A DNA stretch of 37,958 nucleotides from Cyclobacteriaceae bacterium (GTDB taxonomy: Bacteria; Bacteroidota; Bacteroidia; Cytophagales; Cyclobacteriaceae). The notes below the pieces were generated by a model. That model made no database searches. It saw only the letters and a program-made list of their open reading frames with translations, and was not told the DNA's origin. Where the stretch lies: NCBI GenBank assembly GCA_020436085.1, contig JAGQYM010000045.1, positions 1 to 37,958 on the forward strand, read 5' to 3'. Shown here piece after piece: positions 25,046 to 33,557 of this stretch (positions are counted from its first letter, which is position 1; every line of letters starts with the position of its first letter). The translations under genes and the position numbers were made by a program.

Positions 25046-28000
25046 TTATTTTGGCATCGTTATTTTTCCAATTCCGGATGAGTGGCAGAGTTGATTAAAC
25101 TCAGCGATATTTTGAACCATGCTATTGTATTGTTCTTTCAATGGTTTCCACCGCTGCCCAAGTGCTGCGAGTTGATCGCGTGCTCCGGCAGGTACGAAAG
25201 GAACATTGGCATCAAGCTCTCCTTTTAGAAAGATATAATCTGCGCTCAGCATGTTGACAAAGTTGATGATGTCATCGTTGCTCTCGGCTTTGCGCTGAAC
25301 TATTTTGCTATCCCACTCCTCGATCTTCTGAACGATGGCCTTTCCCGATTGCACTACGGATTCGGCTCCACCTTTGTCTGTCAGTAATTTTGTAAGCGAA
25401 GTTATCTGATCCTTCACCGATGCCATTTGATTAACAGCTGCATGAATTTCGTTGAGTTCTTTTTCCAACGCGCTCATCACTTCATGCTGATCCTTGTACT
25501 CCTGCTCGGTTGCCTTGATTCCGGGATGAGGCAGAACATTGAATGCAACAGTCCTCTCCTGGCTTCCCATTTTTAAAGTTGCCTGATACTTGCCGGGAGA
25601 AACTTTGTGTCCACGATAACTTCCTTCAATAAAGACGCGAGGCGCACCCGCAACTGTCGGATACCTCATATCCCAAACGAATCGGCTCATGCCAGCAGAT
25701 TTTGGCAGCGTGGGTTCCGCATTTGGTCCACCGGGATATTTGATGAAATCTTTGTCCTCCTCTGAAGAATAAGTACGCACGACATTTCCATCCTCGTCAC
25801 TGATCGTAAGCGTAAGCATTACATTATCACCTGCATTATTCGGGACAGCGTAATAAAACACAACTCCGGTTGGGGCATTGGTACCGGCCGCACCAGCCTG
25901 CCTGATGTCATCGGCACTCAACACTTTATCAAAAGCACTTCTACCAGAAACCCGCACCGCGTCATCAGGTTGAAAAAGTTGAAGTCCGGTGTTGGATGCG
26001 TTGTATTGCCTTAATACTCCCAGATCATCGAGAACCCAGAATGCGCGACCTTGTGTGGAGGCAATAAGATCTCCTTGTCGGATGATCATATCTGTGATGG
26101 CAACGACTGGCAGATTGAGTTGCAAAGTGTTCCAGTTTTTACCTCCGTCATATGAAATATAAAATCCGGTTTCAGTACCGGCATACAATAAATCTTTTCT
26201 AACGTCATCTTCTCTGACCACACGTGTGAATGCTCCGTATGGAATTCCGTTGGTAATCTTGGTCCAGGTCTTGCCGTAGTCGGTGGTTTTATAAATGGCT
26301 GGTGCGAAGTCATTGAATTTGTAACGCGTAGTGGCGACATAGGCGGTAGCGTTATCGTGTGGGGATACTTCAATACTATTGATGAGACATTCTGCCAAGC
26401 CCGGAGGTGTTACGTTCGTCCATGTCTTACCCTCGTCTTTGGTGATGTGAACCAGACCATCATCACTACCTGTCCAGATCACTCCTTTTTCTTTAGGATG
26501 AATCGCGACATACGCCAGCGTGCCATAGTTCTCTCCACCAGCACCTTCGTTGGTGTATGGTACGCCACTGATTCCTAATGTGCTTTCGTTGTTGCGGGTC
26601 AGGTCGGGAGATATCTCTTCCCAGGTTCTACCCATGTCTTTTGTTTTCAGCAAATGATTGCCTCCATGGTAAAATGCATTTTCATGTTTCGACCATACGA
26701 TGGGTGCGTTCCAGTTGAACCTGTATTTCATATCCTTGGGTTGCATCGCCTGATATTGGATAGGCGCTGTCATCACACCTTTGCCTTCGCCCAGCTCTGT
26801 ATCCAGTAACTCGATGGTTCCCTGGTAGCTGCCACCCATTACGTAGCGAGGGTCGTCAGGATTGAATGCGATGAAGGCGCTCTCGCCTCCAGCTGAAGCT
26901 TCCCAATCGTGTTCGTCAATTCCAAAACCACCAACTACCCTGCTCTTGATCTTCACGGAAGTGTTGTCCTGCTGTCCGGCATATACATTGTATGGAAACA
27001 AGTTGTCTGCATTGACGCGGTAGAATTGCGCAGTTGGCATATTGCCTTGCGTAGCCCAGGTCTCTCCGGCATTTACGGTGATAGCCGCACCGCCATCATT
27101 GCAGATGACCATATTCCTATTGTTGTTGGGATTGATCCATAACTGATGGTAATCTCCATGTGTTCCAGAAAGAGTTGACCATGTTTTACCACCGTCAATC
27201 GATTTCAATCCGGGTGAGTTGAGTACATAAACAATATTTTCGTTTTGTGGGTCAGCGATCACTTCAATGTAATACCATGCGCGCTGTGTAAGGCGATGAT
27301 CTTTGCTTATTCTACTCCAGTTTCCTCCACCGTTAGTCGAAACAAACAGTCCTCCTTTTTCTTTTTGGGTATTGCTCTCTACTAATGCATACACTTTATC
27401 TGGATTTGATCGGCAAACCGAAACACTCATCTTACCCAATTCGTCCGGCAGGCCGTTTTGAATTTTTGTCCAAGTCTCTCCACTGTCGACAGATTTATAA
27501 AGTCCACTGCCTTTGCCTCCACTGATCACCTGCCAGGGAAGTCGTCTATGGTCCCACATGGCTGCGTACAGCACGCGTGGATTTGTCATGTCCATGCTCA
27601 GATCAGAGCAGCCAGTATTTTCATCTACGTAAAGAACCTTTTTCCAGGTGGCTCCTCCATCAGTGGACTTATAAACTCCTCTGTCAGGTGCCGCTCCGTG
27701 TAATGCACCTTGCGCAGCGACATACACAATGTCCGGGTCTTGTGGATGAATACGGATGTTGGCGATGTGTCTTGTTAAGTCAAGGCCCATCTTCTTCCAT
27801 GTCTTACCCGCATCTGTTGACTTGTACACACCATCACCATAAGAAGTGGTTACTCCTCGTGGCGCGTGTTCGCCCATCCCAACGTAAACTACATTGGCAT
27901 CGCTTTCCGCAACCGCTACAGCGCCAACACTTCCTGTTTTAAAATACCCATCGGAGATATTATTCCATGTGACACCAGCATCGGTAGTCTTCCAAACTCC

Positions 28001-28237
28001 CCCACCCGTGTTTCCCATATAATAAGTCAACGGATCACCCACTACGCCTGTAGAGGTGACAGATCTTCCGCCCCGATAGGGACCAATGCTACGCCAAACG
28101 ACAGCTTTGAAATAATTATCAAGGCTGGTCGCGGGCTGGCTTACTTCTTTAGGGCTGGTTGCCTGATTTCTTTTTCGCTGCGCAAGTGCGGGAAGAAAAA
28201 TGATCAGGCTTGTAATGAGGGCTAGTATTGTCTTCAT
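25046..28237 (-). CDS. Exported VPS10/sortilin-type BNR beta-propeller protein (paralogue B)
   Basis: A secreted protein of 1063 residues. ATG 28237 is chosen since [20 protein letters not shown] is an ideal signal peptide; the 7 residues upstream add nothing. It has the same plan as paralogue A: signal, an opening block with [17 protein letters not shown] (A has MTWRNIGPNRGGRSLSS), and many Asp-box blades ([45 protein letters not shown]). A C-terminal beta region ([24 protein letters not shown]) and a helical tail close it. The two also share [14 protein letters not shown] versus RGFWILDDINPLRQ. Function is unknown; extracellular binding or peptide handling has been guessed for such proteins. 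An inverted repeat lies in its promoter region. Confidence 0.85.
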   Translation of the reverse strand: MKTILALITSLIIFLPALAQRKRNQATSPKEVSQPATSLDNYFKAVVWRSIGPYRGGRSVTSTGVVGDPLTYYMGNTGGGVWKTTDAGVTWNNISDGYFKTGSVGAVAVAESDANVVYVGMGEHAPRGVTTSYGDGVYKSTDAGKTWKKMGLDLTRHIANIRIHPQDPDIVYVAAQGALHGAAPDRGVYKSTDGGATWKKVLYVDENTGCSDLSMDMTNPRVLYAAMWDHRRLPWQVISGGKGSGLYKSVDSGETWTKIQNGLPDELGKMSVSVCRSNPDKVYALVESNTQKEKGGLFVSTNGGGNWSRISKDHRLTQRAWYYIEVIADPQNENIVYVLNSPGLKSIDGGKTWSTLSGTHGDYHQLWINPNNNRNMVICNDGGAAITVNAGETWATQGNMPTAQFYRVNADNLFPYNVYAGQQDNTSVKIKSRVVGGFGIDEHDWEASAGGESAFIAFNPDDPRYVMGGSYQGTIELLDTELGEGKGVMTAPIQYQAMQPKDMKYRFNWNAPIVWSKHENAFYHGGNHLLKTKDMGRTWEEISPDLTRNNESTLGISGVPYTNEGAGGENYGTLAYVAIHPKEKGVIWTGSDDGLVHITKDEGKTWTNVTPPGLAECLINSIEVSPHDNATAYVATTRYKFNDFAPAIYKTTDYGKTWTKITNGIPYGAFTRVVREDDVRKDLLYAGTETGFYISYDGGKNWNTLQLNLPVVAITDMIIRQGDLIASTQGRAFWVLDDLGVLRQYNASNTGLQLFQPDDAVRVSGRSAFDKVLSADDIRQAGAAGTNAPTGVVFYYAVPNNAGDNVMLTLTISDEDGNVVRTYSSEEDKDFIKYPGGPNAEPTLPKSAGMSRFVWDMRYPTVAGAPRVFIEGSYRGHKVSPGKYQATLKMGSQERTVAFNVLPHPGIKATEQEYKDQHEVMSALEKELNEIHAAVNQMASVKDQITSLTKLLTDKGGAESVVQSGKAIVQKIEEWDSKIVQRKAESNDDIINFVNMLSADYIFLKGELDANVPFVPAGARDQLAALGQRWKPLKEQYNSMVQNIAEFNQLCHSSGIGKITMPK

Positions 28238-28267
28238 AGGTTTGGATTCAGAACACAATATAGATTT

Positions 28268-28285
28268 TGTTGCGACTCAGCAACA
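28268..28285. promoter_or_regulatory. Short palindrome upstream of the second VPS10/BNR gene
   Basis: TGTTGC and GCAACA are perfect 6-nt arms around GACTCA. It lies 31-48 nt before the ATG at 28237, where a promoter would be expected. A weak -7-like TATATTGT follows on the minus strand. It could be an operator or a leader hairpin. Confidence 0.3.
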
Positions 28286-28307
28286 CAAAAAATACACGAG
28301 CGAACGA

Positions 28308-28817
28308 CTATTTCTTTTTCTTCTTCTCGTCTGCCAACTTTTGAAAATGCAATTGTCTCAACTTTGCTTTCTCAACGATTTCAAAAGCACGCTTGATCCG
28401 GCTGTCCACGTTCTTTACGGATTTGACGTAGTGCGATAGCCCACGTTGAATGCCGGGAGTAAACGTATCCCAAACTTTTTTGGCCTGCTCATCCTGCTCC
28501 AAGACTGCCCAAAGCTCCTCCGGCACATCCACTTTGTCGGCATCTACCAGCCAAAACATCACGGTGACGGGGTCACCTGCCTGCGCTTTGGCATCCTTCC
28601 TTAGTTGTGCACTCACAGAAAAATAGCGGGTGCCATCTTTCATGTTTTGAATTGCTAATGCGAAGGGTGCACCATTCATTGTTCCTTTGGTTCGCACTCT
28701 CCCTTTCACATTTACCGCGTCCATTATTTCGTCCGGAACGACAACAATGGAATTGAGAAATACACCTTTTATTCGTTTTACTCTGGTTTTAAAAGTGTAG
28801 GTTTTCTGCTTTGCCAT
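28308..28817 (-). CDS. DUF1905/YdeI-OmdA family protein
   Basis: A 169-residue protein starting at ATG 28817 (MAKQKTYTFKTRVKR). The frame runs 57 nt upstream through a Cys-rich stretch unlike the family. The N-terminal half is a DUF1905-type small barrel (FKTRVKRIKGVFLNSIVVVP, VKGRVRTKGTMNGAPF, KAQAGDPVTVMFWLVD). The C-terminal half resembles the YdeI/OmpD-associated helical domain: VPEELWAVLEQDEQAKKVWD, then FTPGIQRGLSHYVKSVK. The end is a run of Lys. The pairing is common in Bacteroidota; biochemical function is not known. A good promoter (TTTG-N19-TATTTTG) lies 36 nt upstream, and it is divergent from the catabolic cluster. Confidence 0.82.
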   Translation of the reverse strand: MAKQKTYTFKTRVKRIKGVFLNSIVVVPDEIMDAVNVKGRVRTKGTMNGAPFALAIQNMKDGTRYFSVSAQLRKDAKAQAGDPVTVMFWLVDADKVDVPEELWAVLEQDEQAKKVWDTFTPGIQRGLSHYVKSVKNVDSRIKRAFEIVEKAKLRQLHFQKLADEKKKKK

Positions 28818-28852
28818 GACTCTCGATTTTGACTGCTGATCATAACAGCAAA

Positions 28853-28882
28853 CAAAATAACTACACTTGACCACGCCTCAAA
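28853..28882 (-). promoter_or_regulatory. Candidate promoter of the DUF1905/YdeI gene
   Basis: On the minus strand TTTG (28882-28879) is followed after 19 nt by TATTTTG (28859-28853), one base short of TAnnTTTG, 35 nt before the ATG at 28817. It lies in the divergent gap facing the catabolic cluster. Confidence 0.45.
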
Positions 28883-28948
28883 GTCTCCGGTCAAGAATGC
28901 TTTGAATGCAGAAATTTAATTATGTATCTTCTGCCAAAACCTAACCTA

Positions 28949-30592
28949 ATGGAACCTATCTCGAGACGCAGTTTCCTTTTCAAGGCAGGAGGAATTGCAG
29001 CCATCCCATATTTATGGGAGAAGCCACAGCTGATTCTTCACAATGGAAACTTTATTACCATGGATCCACAGCAGCCGCGTGCCCAGGCTGTGGCGATAGC
29101 CAGTGATCGACTCATCGCGGTGGGCTCGAATGATGAAATCAAAAAACTAAGTGGACCACTTACCAAGTTGGTAGACCTCGAAGGCAAGACCGTCACTCCC
29201 GGCTTTATTGATGCGCATTGTCACTTTGCGTCTTCCGGAAGGCGACATATCACGGATATCGACTGCGGGCTAGACTCTATTGAGAAGATCAAGGCTGCTG
29301 TGAAAGAGCGTGCAGCCAAAACGCCTCCCGGAGAATGGGTCTTCGGATTTAAATACGATGACACCAAAACGAAAGAAGGGCGATATATCACTCGTAAAGA
29401 CCTTGATGAGGCAGCACCTAATCATCCGGTGATCATCAATCACCGTGGTGGTCACACGAGCTTCGTGAATTCGCTGGCGTACACTAAAGCTGGTGTGAAA
29501 GAAGATGTTGCTGATCCTCCCGGTGGAAGATTTGATCGCACAGATGGAAAGCTAAACGGAAGACTTCTTGAGCATGCGGATGATGGATTCGGTGAACGAC
29601 CAACATCATCGAAGGAAAACTATGTAGAGGGTGTGGCGTTGATGTCTTCGATGTTGGCGAAATCAGGTATTACATCTGCGCACGATGCCGGTGCTTCTAC
29701 CGATGACATGAAGGCTTATCAGGATGCTTACAGCAGAGGTACGCTGAAGACGAGGGCCTATGCGATGATTAGAGATCATTGGGTAGAAAAACTTTACGAG
29801 GCGGGAGTTAAGACTGGATTAGGTGATGAGTGGGTGAAAGTTGGCCCGATGAAGACGGCTATTGATGGGTCAATCTCTGAAAGGACCGCGCGTCTTTCCA
29901 AACCTTATATCGGAAGTAAAGACGATTACGGTTTGTTAACCAGCACACCAGAGGAACTCTACGAAAAATGTCGCAGGGCACATGAACGTGGCTGGCAGCT
30001 GGCGGTGCACTCCAATGGTGACGTGGGTATCGACATTACGCTTTCAGTGTATGAGAGACTTCAGAAAGAGATGCCGCGAAAAGATGCCCGATACAGACTT
30101 GAACACTGCACTGTGGTCAACGATGATCTGGTGAAGCGGATGAAAGCGCTTGGCGCGATACCAAATCCATTCTCAACGTATGTGTATTGGCATGGCGAAA
30201 AGATGCAGTACTATGGAGAGGAAAGATTGAAGAGCATGTTTGCCTTGCGAAGCTTCCTTGACGCAGGTATCAAAGTAACTGAGACTTCGGACTACCCTCC
30301 TGGTCCATACGAACCATTGATGGCGTTGCAATCCTCAGTTACCCGCACGGACTATCGCGGTAAGACGTGGGGCGCGAACCAGAAGGTGACTGTTGAAGAG
30401 GCGATTAAAATTGGAACGGTTCATGGAGCGTATGCGTCCTTCGAAGAAAATAAGAAAGGGTCATTGGAAGCTGGAAAATATGCTGACCTTGTGGTGATGA
30501 GTAAGGATCCGACCAAGGTAGACCCATCTACTCTGATGGAAATAAAAATTGAAAGAACAATGGCAGGTGGCCAATGGGTGTACGAAGCCTGA
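28949..30592 (+). CDS. TAT-exported amidohydrolase (YtcJ-like, amidohydrolase family 3)
   Basis: A 547-residue metal-dependent hydrolase. ATG 28949 is chosen over ATG 28922 because it places a twin-arginine signal, SRRSFLFKAGGIAAIP, at residues 5-20. Export in folded, metal-loaded form is therefore likely. The core begins at LILHNGNFITMDP; the metal-binding H90-x-H92 is in GFIDAHCHF. Later ligands are the His in HSNGDVGID, the His in EHCTVVND and the Asp in TSDYPPGPYEP. YtcJ-type enzymes hydrolyse amide or formamide bonds; the exact substrate is unknown. It is first in a four-gene run, 20 nt ahead of the semialdehyde dehydrogenase, and pairs with a second amidohydrolase at the far end. Confidence 0.85.
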   Translation: MEPISRRSFLFKAGGIAAIPYLWEKPQLILHNGNFITMDPQQPRAQAVAIASDRLIAVGSNDEIKKLSGPLTKLVDLEGKTVTPGFIDAHCHFASSGRRHITDIDCGLDSIEKIKAAVKERAAKTPPGEWVFGFKYDDTKTKEGRYITRKDLDEAAPNHPVIINHRGGHTSFVNSLAYTKAGVKEDVADPPGGRFDRTDGKLNGRLLEHADDGFGERPTSSKENYVEGVALMSSMLAKSGITSAHDAGASTDDMKAYQDAYSRGTLKTRAYAMIRDHWVEKLYEAGVKTGLGDEWVKVGPMKTAIDGSISERTARLSKPYIGSKDDYGLLTSTPEELYEKCRRAHERGWQLAVHSNGDVGIDITLSVYERLQKEMPRKDARYRLEHCTVVNDDLVKRMKALGAIPNPFSTYVYWHGEKMQYYGEERLKSMFALRSFLDAGIKVTETSDYPPGPYEPLMALQSSVTRTDYRGKTWGANQKVTVEEAIKIGTVHGAYASFEENKKGSLEAGKYADLVVMSKDPTKVDPSTLMEIKIERTMAGGQWVYEA

Positions 30593-30612
30593 TGAATTAA
30601 ATTTTTTGGAAG

Positions 30613-32082
30613 ATGGCAGTAGCTGAATTGAAATATCCTGAAGTAAAAAACTATATCAAGGGAAGGTTTGTAGATTCTGATGACGCAAAGATTGATGTGA
30701 TCAGTCCGCTGGACGGAAGTCTTTTGTCGCGCGTGCCAGATTCGGGTTCCAAAGCGTTGGATGAGGCGGTGAAGGCTGCAAAGGAAGCATTTCCAGCGTG
30801 GTCGGCCATGCCTATTAAAGAAAGAGTACAGATCCTCTTTAATTATAGGAACCTGTTACAGAAGTATCGCGATGAACTGACAGAGCTGATTCATCTGGAG
30901 AATGGAAAAATAAAAAGTGAGGCTGCTGCTGAAGTGGATAAGGCGATTGAACTGACAGAGTTCGCGGTGTCTCTTCCCCAAATCATTCCCGGAGAGATTT
31001 TGGAAGTGAGCAAAGGGGTTGACTGTAAGACAGAGCGCATGGCACTTGGTGTTGTGGCGAGCATCACGCCTTTCAACTTTCCATGCATGGTTCCCAATTG
31101 GACGATACCGAACGTGATTGCGCTGGGTAACTGCATGATCTTAAAACCATCAGAGCATGTGCCGCTCACGGCCAATCGCTTAGCCGAAATTTTAAAAGAA
31201 GCAGGACTACCTGACGGTGTGTTTAGTGTGGTAAACGGAACGCGTGAAATTGTAGAAGGCATATGCGACCATCCGGACATTAAAGCGGTGTCGTTTGTAG
31301 GGTCGACCAAGGTGGCGAAGATCGTCTACAAGCGAGCAACCGGAACGCTGAAACGTTGCCTTGCCCTGGGTGGTGCCAAGAATCATTTGCTGGTATTGCC
31401 AGACGCGCAAGTGGAAATGACTGCCTCCAATATTGCAGCTTCCATGAGTGGATGTGCGGGTCAACGCTGCATGGCGGCATCAGCGATGGTGGGTGTAGGA
31501 AAGATCGATCACATCATTGATAAAGTGTGCGAAGAATCAAGAAAGATTGTGCCTGGTGAAAACCTGGGTTCGGTTATTTCGAAAGAAGCGAAAGAAAGAA
31601 TTGAGCGATATATAACTGAAGCGGAGAAAGCCGGAGCGAAGGTGTTGGTAGATGGAAGGAACGCGACAGTGAAAGGATCGGAAGGCGGCTTCTATGTTGG
31701 TCCAACGGTGATAGACTATGTAACACCTGATATGGCTATCGCGAAGGAAGAAGTTTTCGGGCCTGTGCTGGCGATCATGAGAGCGTCTACTCTTGATGAT
31801 GCTATTGCGATTGAAAACAGTTCTACTTATGGAAATGCCGCGGCTGTGTTCACACAAAGTGGCGGACTTGCTAAATACGTTACTGAAAAAGCAAGTGCCG
31901 GAATGATTGGTGTAAATATTGGTGTTCCTGTTCCACGAGAGCCATTCTCATTTGGCGGATGGAATGAATCAAGGTTTGGATCGGGAGACATTACTGGCAA
32001 AAGCTCAATCGAGTTTTGGACACAAATGAAAAAGACTACCATCAAGTGGAACCCGGAAGCGCGTACCAACTGGATGAGCTAA
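30613..32082 (+). CDS. mmsA: CoA-acylating methylmalonate-/malonate-semialdehyde dehydrogenase
   Basis: A 489-residue aldehyde dehydrogenase of the CoA-dependent MMSDH branch. It converts malonate semialdehyde or methylmalonate semialdehyde, NAD+ and CoA to acetyl-CoA or propionyl-CoA plus CO2. The catalytic Cys286 is in GCAGQRCMAAS. LGGAKNH (252-258) replaces the Glu-containing ELGGK of ordinary ALDHs, as expected for this branch. ITPFNFPCMVPNW and GVPVPREPFSFGGWNESRFG are diagnostic blocks. It is 20 nt after the TAT amidohydrolase and 29 nt before the class III aminotransferase, an arrangement that fits beta-alanine or beta-aminoisobutyrate breakdown. Myo-inositol degradation (IolA) is less likely since no iol genes are near. 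Confidence 0.92.
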   Translation: MAVAELKYPEVKNYIKGRFVDSDDAKIDVISPLDGSLLSRVPDSGSKALDEAVKAAKEAFPAWSAMPIKERVQILFNYRNLLQKYRDELTELIHLENGKIKSEAAAEVDKAIELTEFAVSLPQIIPGEILEVSKGVDCKTERMALGVVASITPFNFPCMVPNWTIPNVIALGNCMILKPSEHVPLTANRLAEILKEAGLPDGVFSVVNGTREIVEGICDHPDIKAVSFVGSTKVAKIVYKRATGTLKRCLALGGAKNHLLVLPDAQVEMTASNIAASMSGCAGQRCMAASAMVGVGKIDHIIDKVCEESRKIVPGENLGSVISKEAKERIERYITEAEKAGAKVLVDGRNATVKGSEGGFYVGPTVIDYVTPDMAIAKEEVFGPVLAIMRASTLDDAIAIENSSTYGNAAAVFTQSGGLAKYVTEKASAGMIGVNIGVPVPREPFSFGGWNESRFGSGDITGKSSIEFWTQMKKTTIKWNPEARTNWMS

Positions 32083-32111
32083 ACAATTAATACTTTTTAA
32101 AATAAATACGT

Positions 32112-33458
32112 ATGCAAACTGCTGCGCCTGTATCAACTGCATTTAACGACAACCTGAAACACACCCTATTCGCCTGGTCAAAGCAGGCAGGGCTGAATCC
32201 ACTGAATATTGTAAAGACAAAAGGTGTCTACCTCTATGAAGCGAGTGGCAAAAAGATCATCGACTTCTCATCACAGTTGATGAACGTGAATATCGGGCAT
32301 GGAGACACACGCGTGAACGAAGCCATCATCAGGCAGATGGATGAGGTGAGTTATGTGGTGCCCGCGGCCTCCACGGAAGTGCGTGGCCGACTGGGCAAGC
32401 GTGTGGCCGAAATTGCACCGGAGGGAATGAACAAAACCTTCTTCACCCTGGGTGGTGCCGATGCGATCGAGAATGGAATTAAAATCGCGAGGGTTGTAAC
32501 GGGGCGCTACAAGATCATTTCATTGTATCGTTCCTACCACGGTTCAACACATGGTGCGTTCTCTGCGGGAGGTGATCCGCGCAAGCATGCAGTGGATAGC
32601 AATCAGGTCCCTAACTTCATTCACGTAGAGAATCCATATTTCTATCGTTGCCCATGGCACAGCTCTACGCCAGAAGAGTGTGCAGAAAGAGCAGCAGCAC
32701 ACATGGAACAAGTAATTCAATATGAGAATCCTGAGAGTGTGGCGGCAATACTGATGGAAGGTGAATCTGGTTCTTCGGGATGCATCAAATATCCTCCGGG
32801 TTATTGGAAAAAAGTAAAAGCCATTGCTGACAAGTATGGCATCCTCACAATCTCTGATGAAGTGATGAGTGGATTTGGAAGAACGGGTAAATGGTTTGGT
32901 GTGGATAATCATGATGTAGCTCCAGATATTATCTGCATGGCAAAAGGCCTCACTTCGGGTTATCTTCCTTTAGGTGGCGTAATTGTTTCCGATAAAATCG
33001 CGAAGCACTTTGACGAGAAGGCAATGCCATTGGGATTGACCTACTCAGCTCATCCCCTCTCTTGTGCAGCTGCTTTGGCGGTGATTGATATATATGACTC
33101 TGACGGGCTGTTTGCCAACACGATGAAGATGGGTAAATACATCGAAGAGCAAATCGAGAAAATGAAAGACAAGCACCCCAGCATTGGAGACTTTAGAAAT
33201 ACAGGTTTGTTGGGTTGCATCGAGTTGGTGAAAAACCGGAAAACAAAAGAACCTGTGACACCATGGAATGCGAAGCCCGACAAGATGGAGGTCACCAACA
33301 AGATTGCGGCTAAGCTGAAAGAGCTTGGGATGTTCACTTTCGTGAGATGGAACTACATTTTTGTTGCTCCACCGCTGATCATCAACAAGGATGAGGTAGA
33401 CGAAGGTCTGGACATTCTTTCCAAAGCGATCTCCATTGCTGACGAATACTGCAATTAA
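32112..33458 (+). CDS. Class III PLP-dependent aminotransferase (omega-amino acid type)
   Basis: A 448-residue fold-type I, class III transaminase. It has SLYRSYHGSTHGAFSAGG, the phosphate/substrate region EGESGSSGCIKYPPGYW, Asp249 in TISDEVMSGFGRTGKWFGV (pairs with the PLP ring nitrogen) and Lys278 in MAKGLTSGYLPLGGV (Schiff base). Such enzymes move the amino group from beta-alanine, taurine, GABA or polyamines to pyruvate or 2-oxoglutarate. Taurine-pyruvate-type and beta-alanine-type members look alike, so the substrate cannot be fixed. Its product, if malonate semialdehyde, would be the substrate of the dehydrogenase just upstream, which favours beta-alanine. Signal peptide absent; cytosolic. 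Confidence 0.9.
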   Translation: MQTAAPVSTAFNDNLKHTLFAWSKQAGLNPLNIVKTKGVYLYEASGKKIIDFSSQLMNVNIGHGDTRVNEAIIRQMDEVSYVVPAASTEVRGRLGKRVAEIAPEGMNKTFFTLGGADAIENGIKIARVVTGRYKIISLYRSYHGSTHGAFSAGGDPRKHAVDSNQVPNFIHVENPYFYRCPWHSSTPEECAERAAAHMEQVIQYENPESVAAILMEGESGSSGCIKYPPGYWKKVKAIADKYGILTISDEVMSGFGRTGKWFGVDNHDVAPDIICMAKGLTSGYLPLGGVIVSDKIAKHFDEKAMPLGLTYSAHPLSCAAALAVIDIYDSDGLFANTMKMGKYIEEQIEKMKDKHPSIGDFRNTGLLGCIELVKNRKTKEPVTPWNAKPDKMEVTNKIAAKLKELGMFTFVRWNYIFVAPPLIINKDEVDEGLDILSKAISIADEYCN

Positions 33459-33478
33459 CTCCCATTGGTGTAAACCCT

Positions 33479-33510
33479 TTTGGTTTTGCACTTCGATTGA
33501 GGATACTTTG
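33479..33510 (+). promoter_or_regulatory. Candidate promoter of the lipoprotein amidohydrolase
   Basis: TTTG (33479-33482) and TACTTTG (33504-33510) are 21 nt apart, in the 99-nt gap before the gene. The 11-mer AGGATACTTTG matches exactly the one before the VPS10/BNR gene at 265-275. If active, the fourth gene of the cluster can be transcribed separately. Confidence 0.4.
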
Positions 33511-33557
33511 TGTCTGTGACTGGCCTCGGGGTCAGTTGCTAACCTGAACCAAACCAC

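Noticed and set aside
27577-27942. 121-residue plus-strand frame inside the second VPS10/BNR gene
   Set aside because: It is antisense to a well-supported gene with repeated motifs and lacks any recognisable domain.
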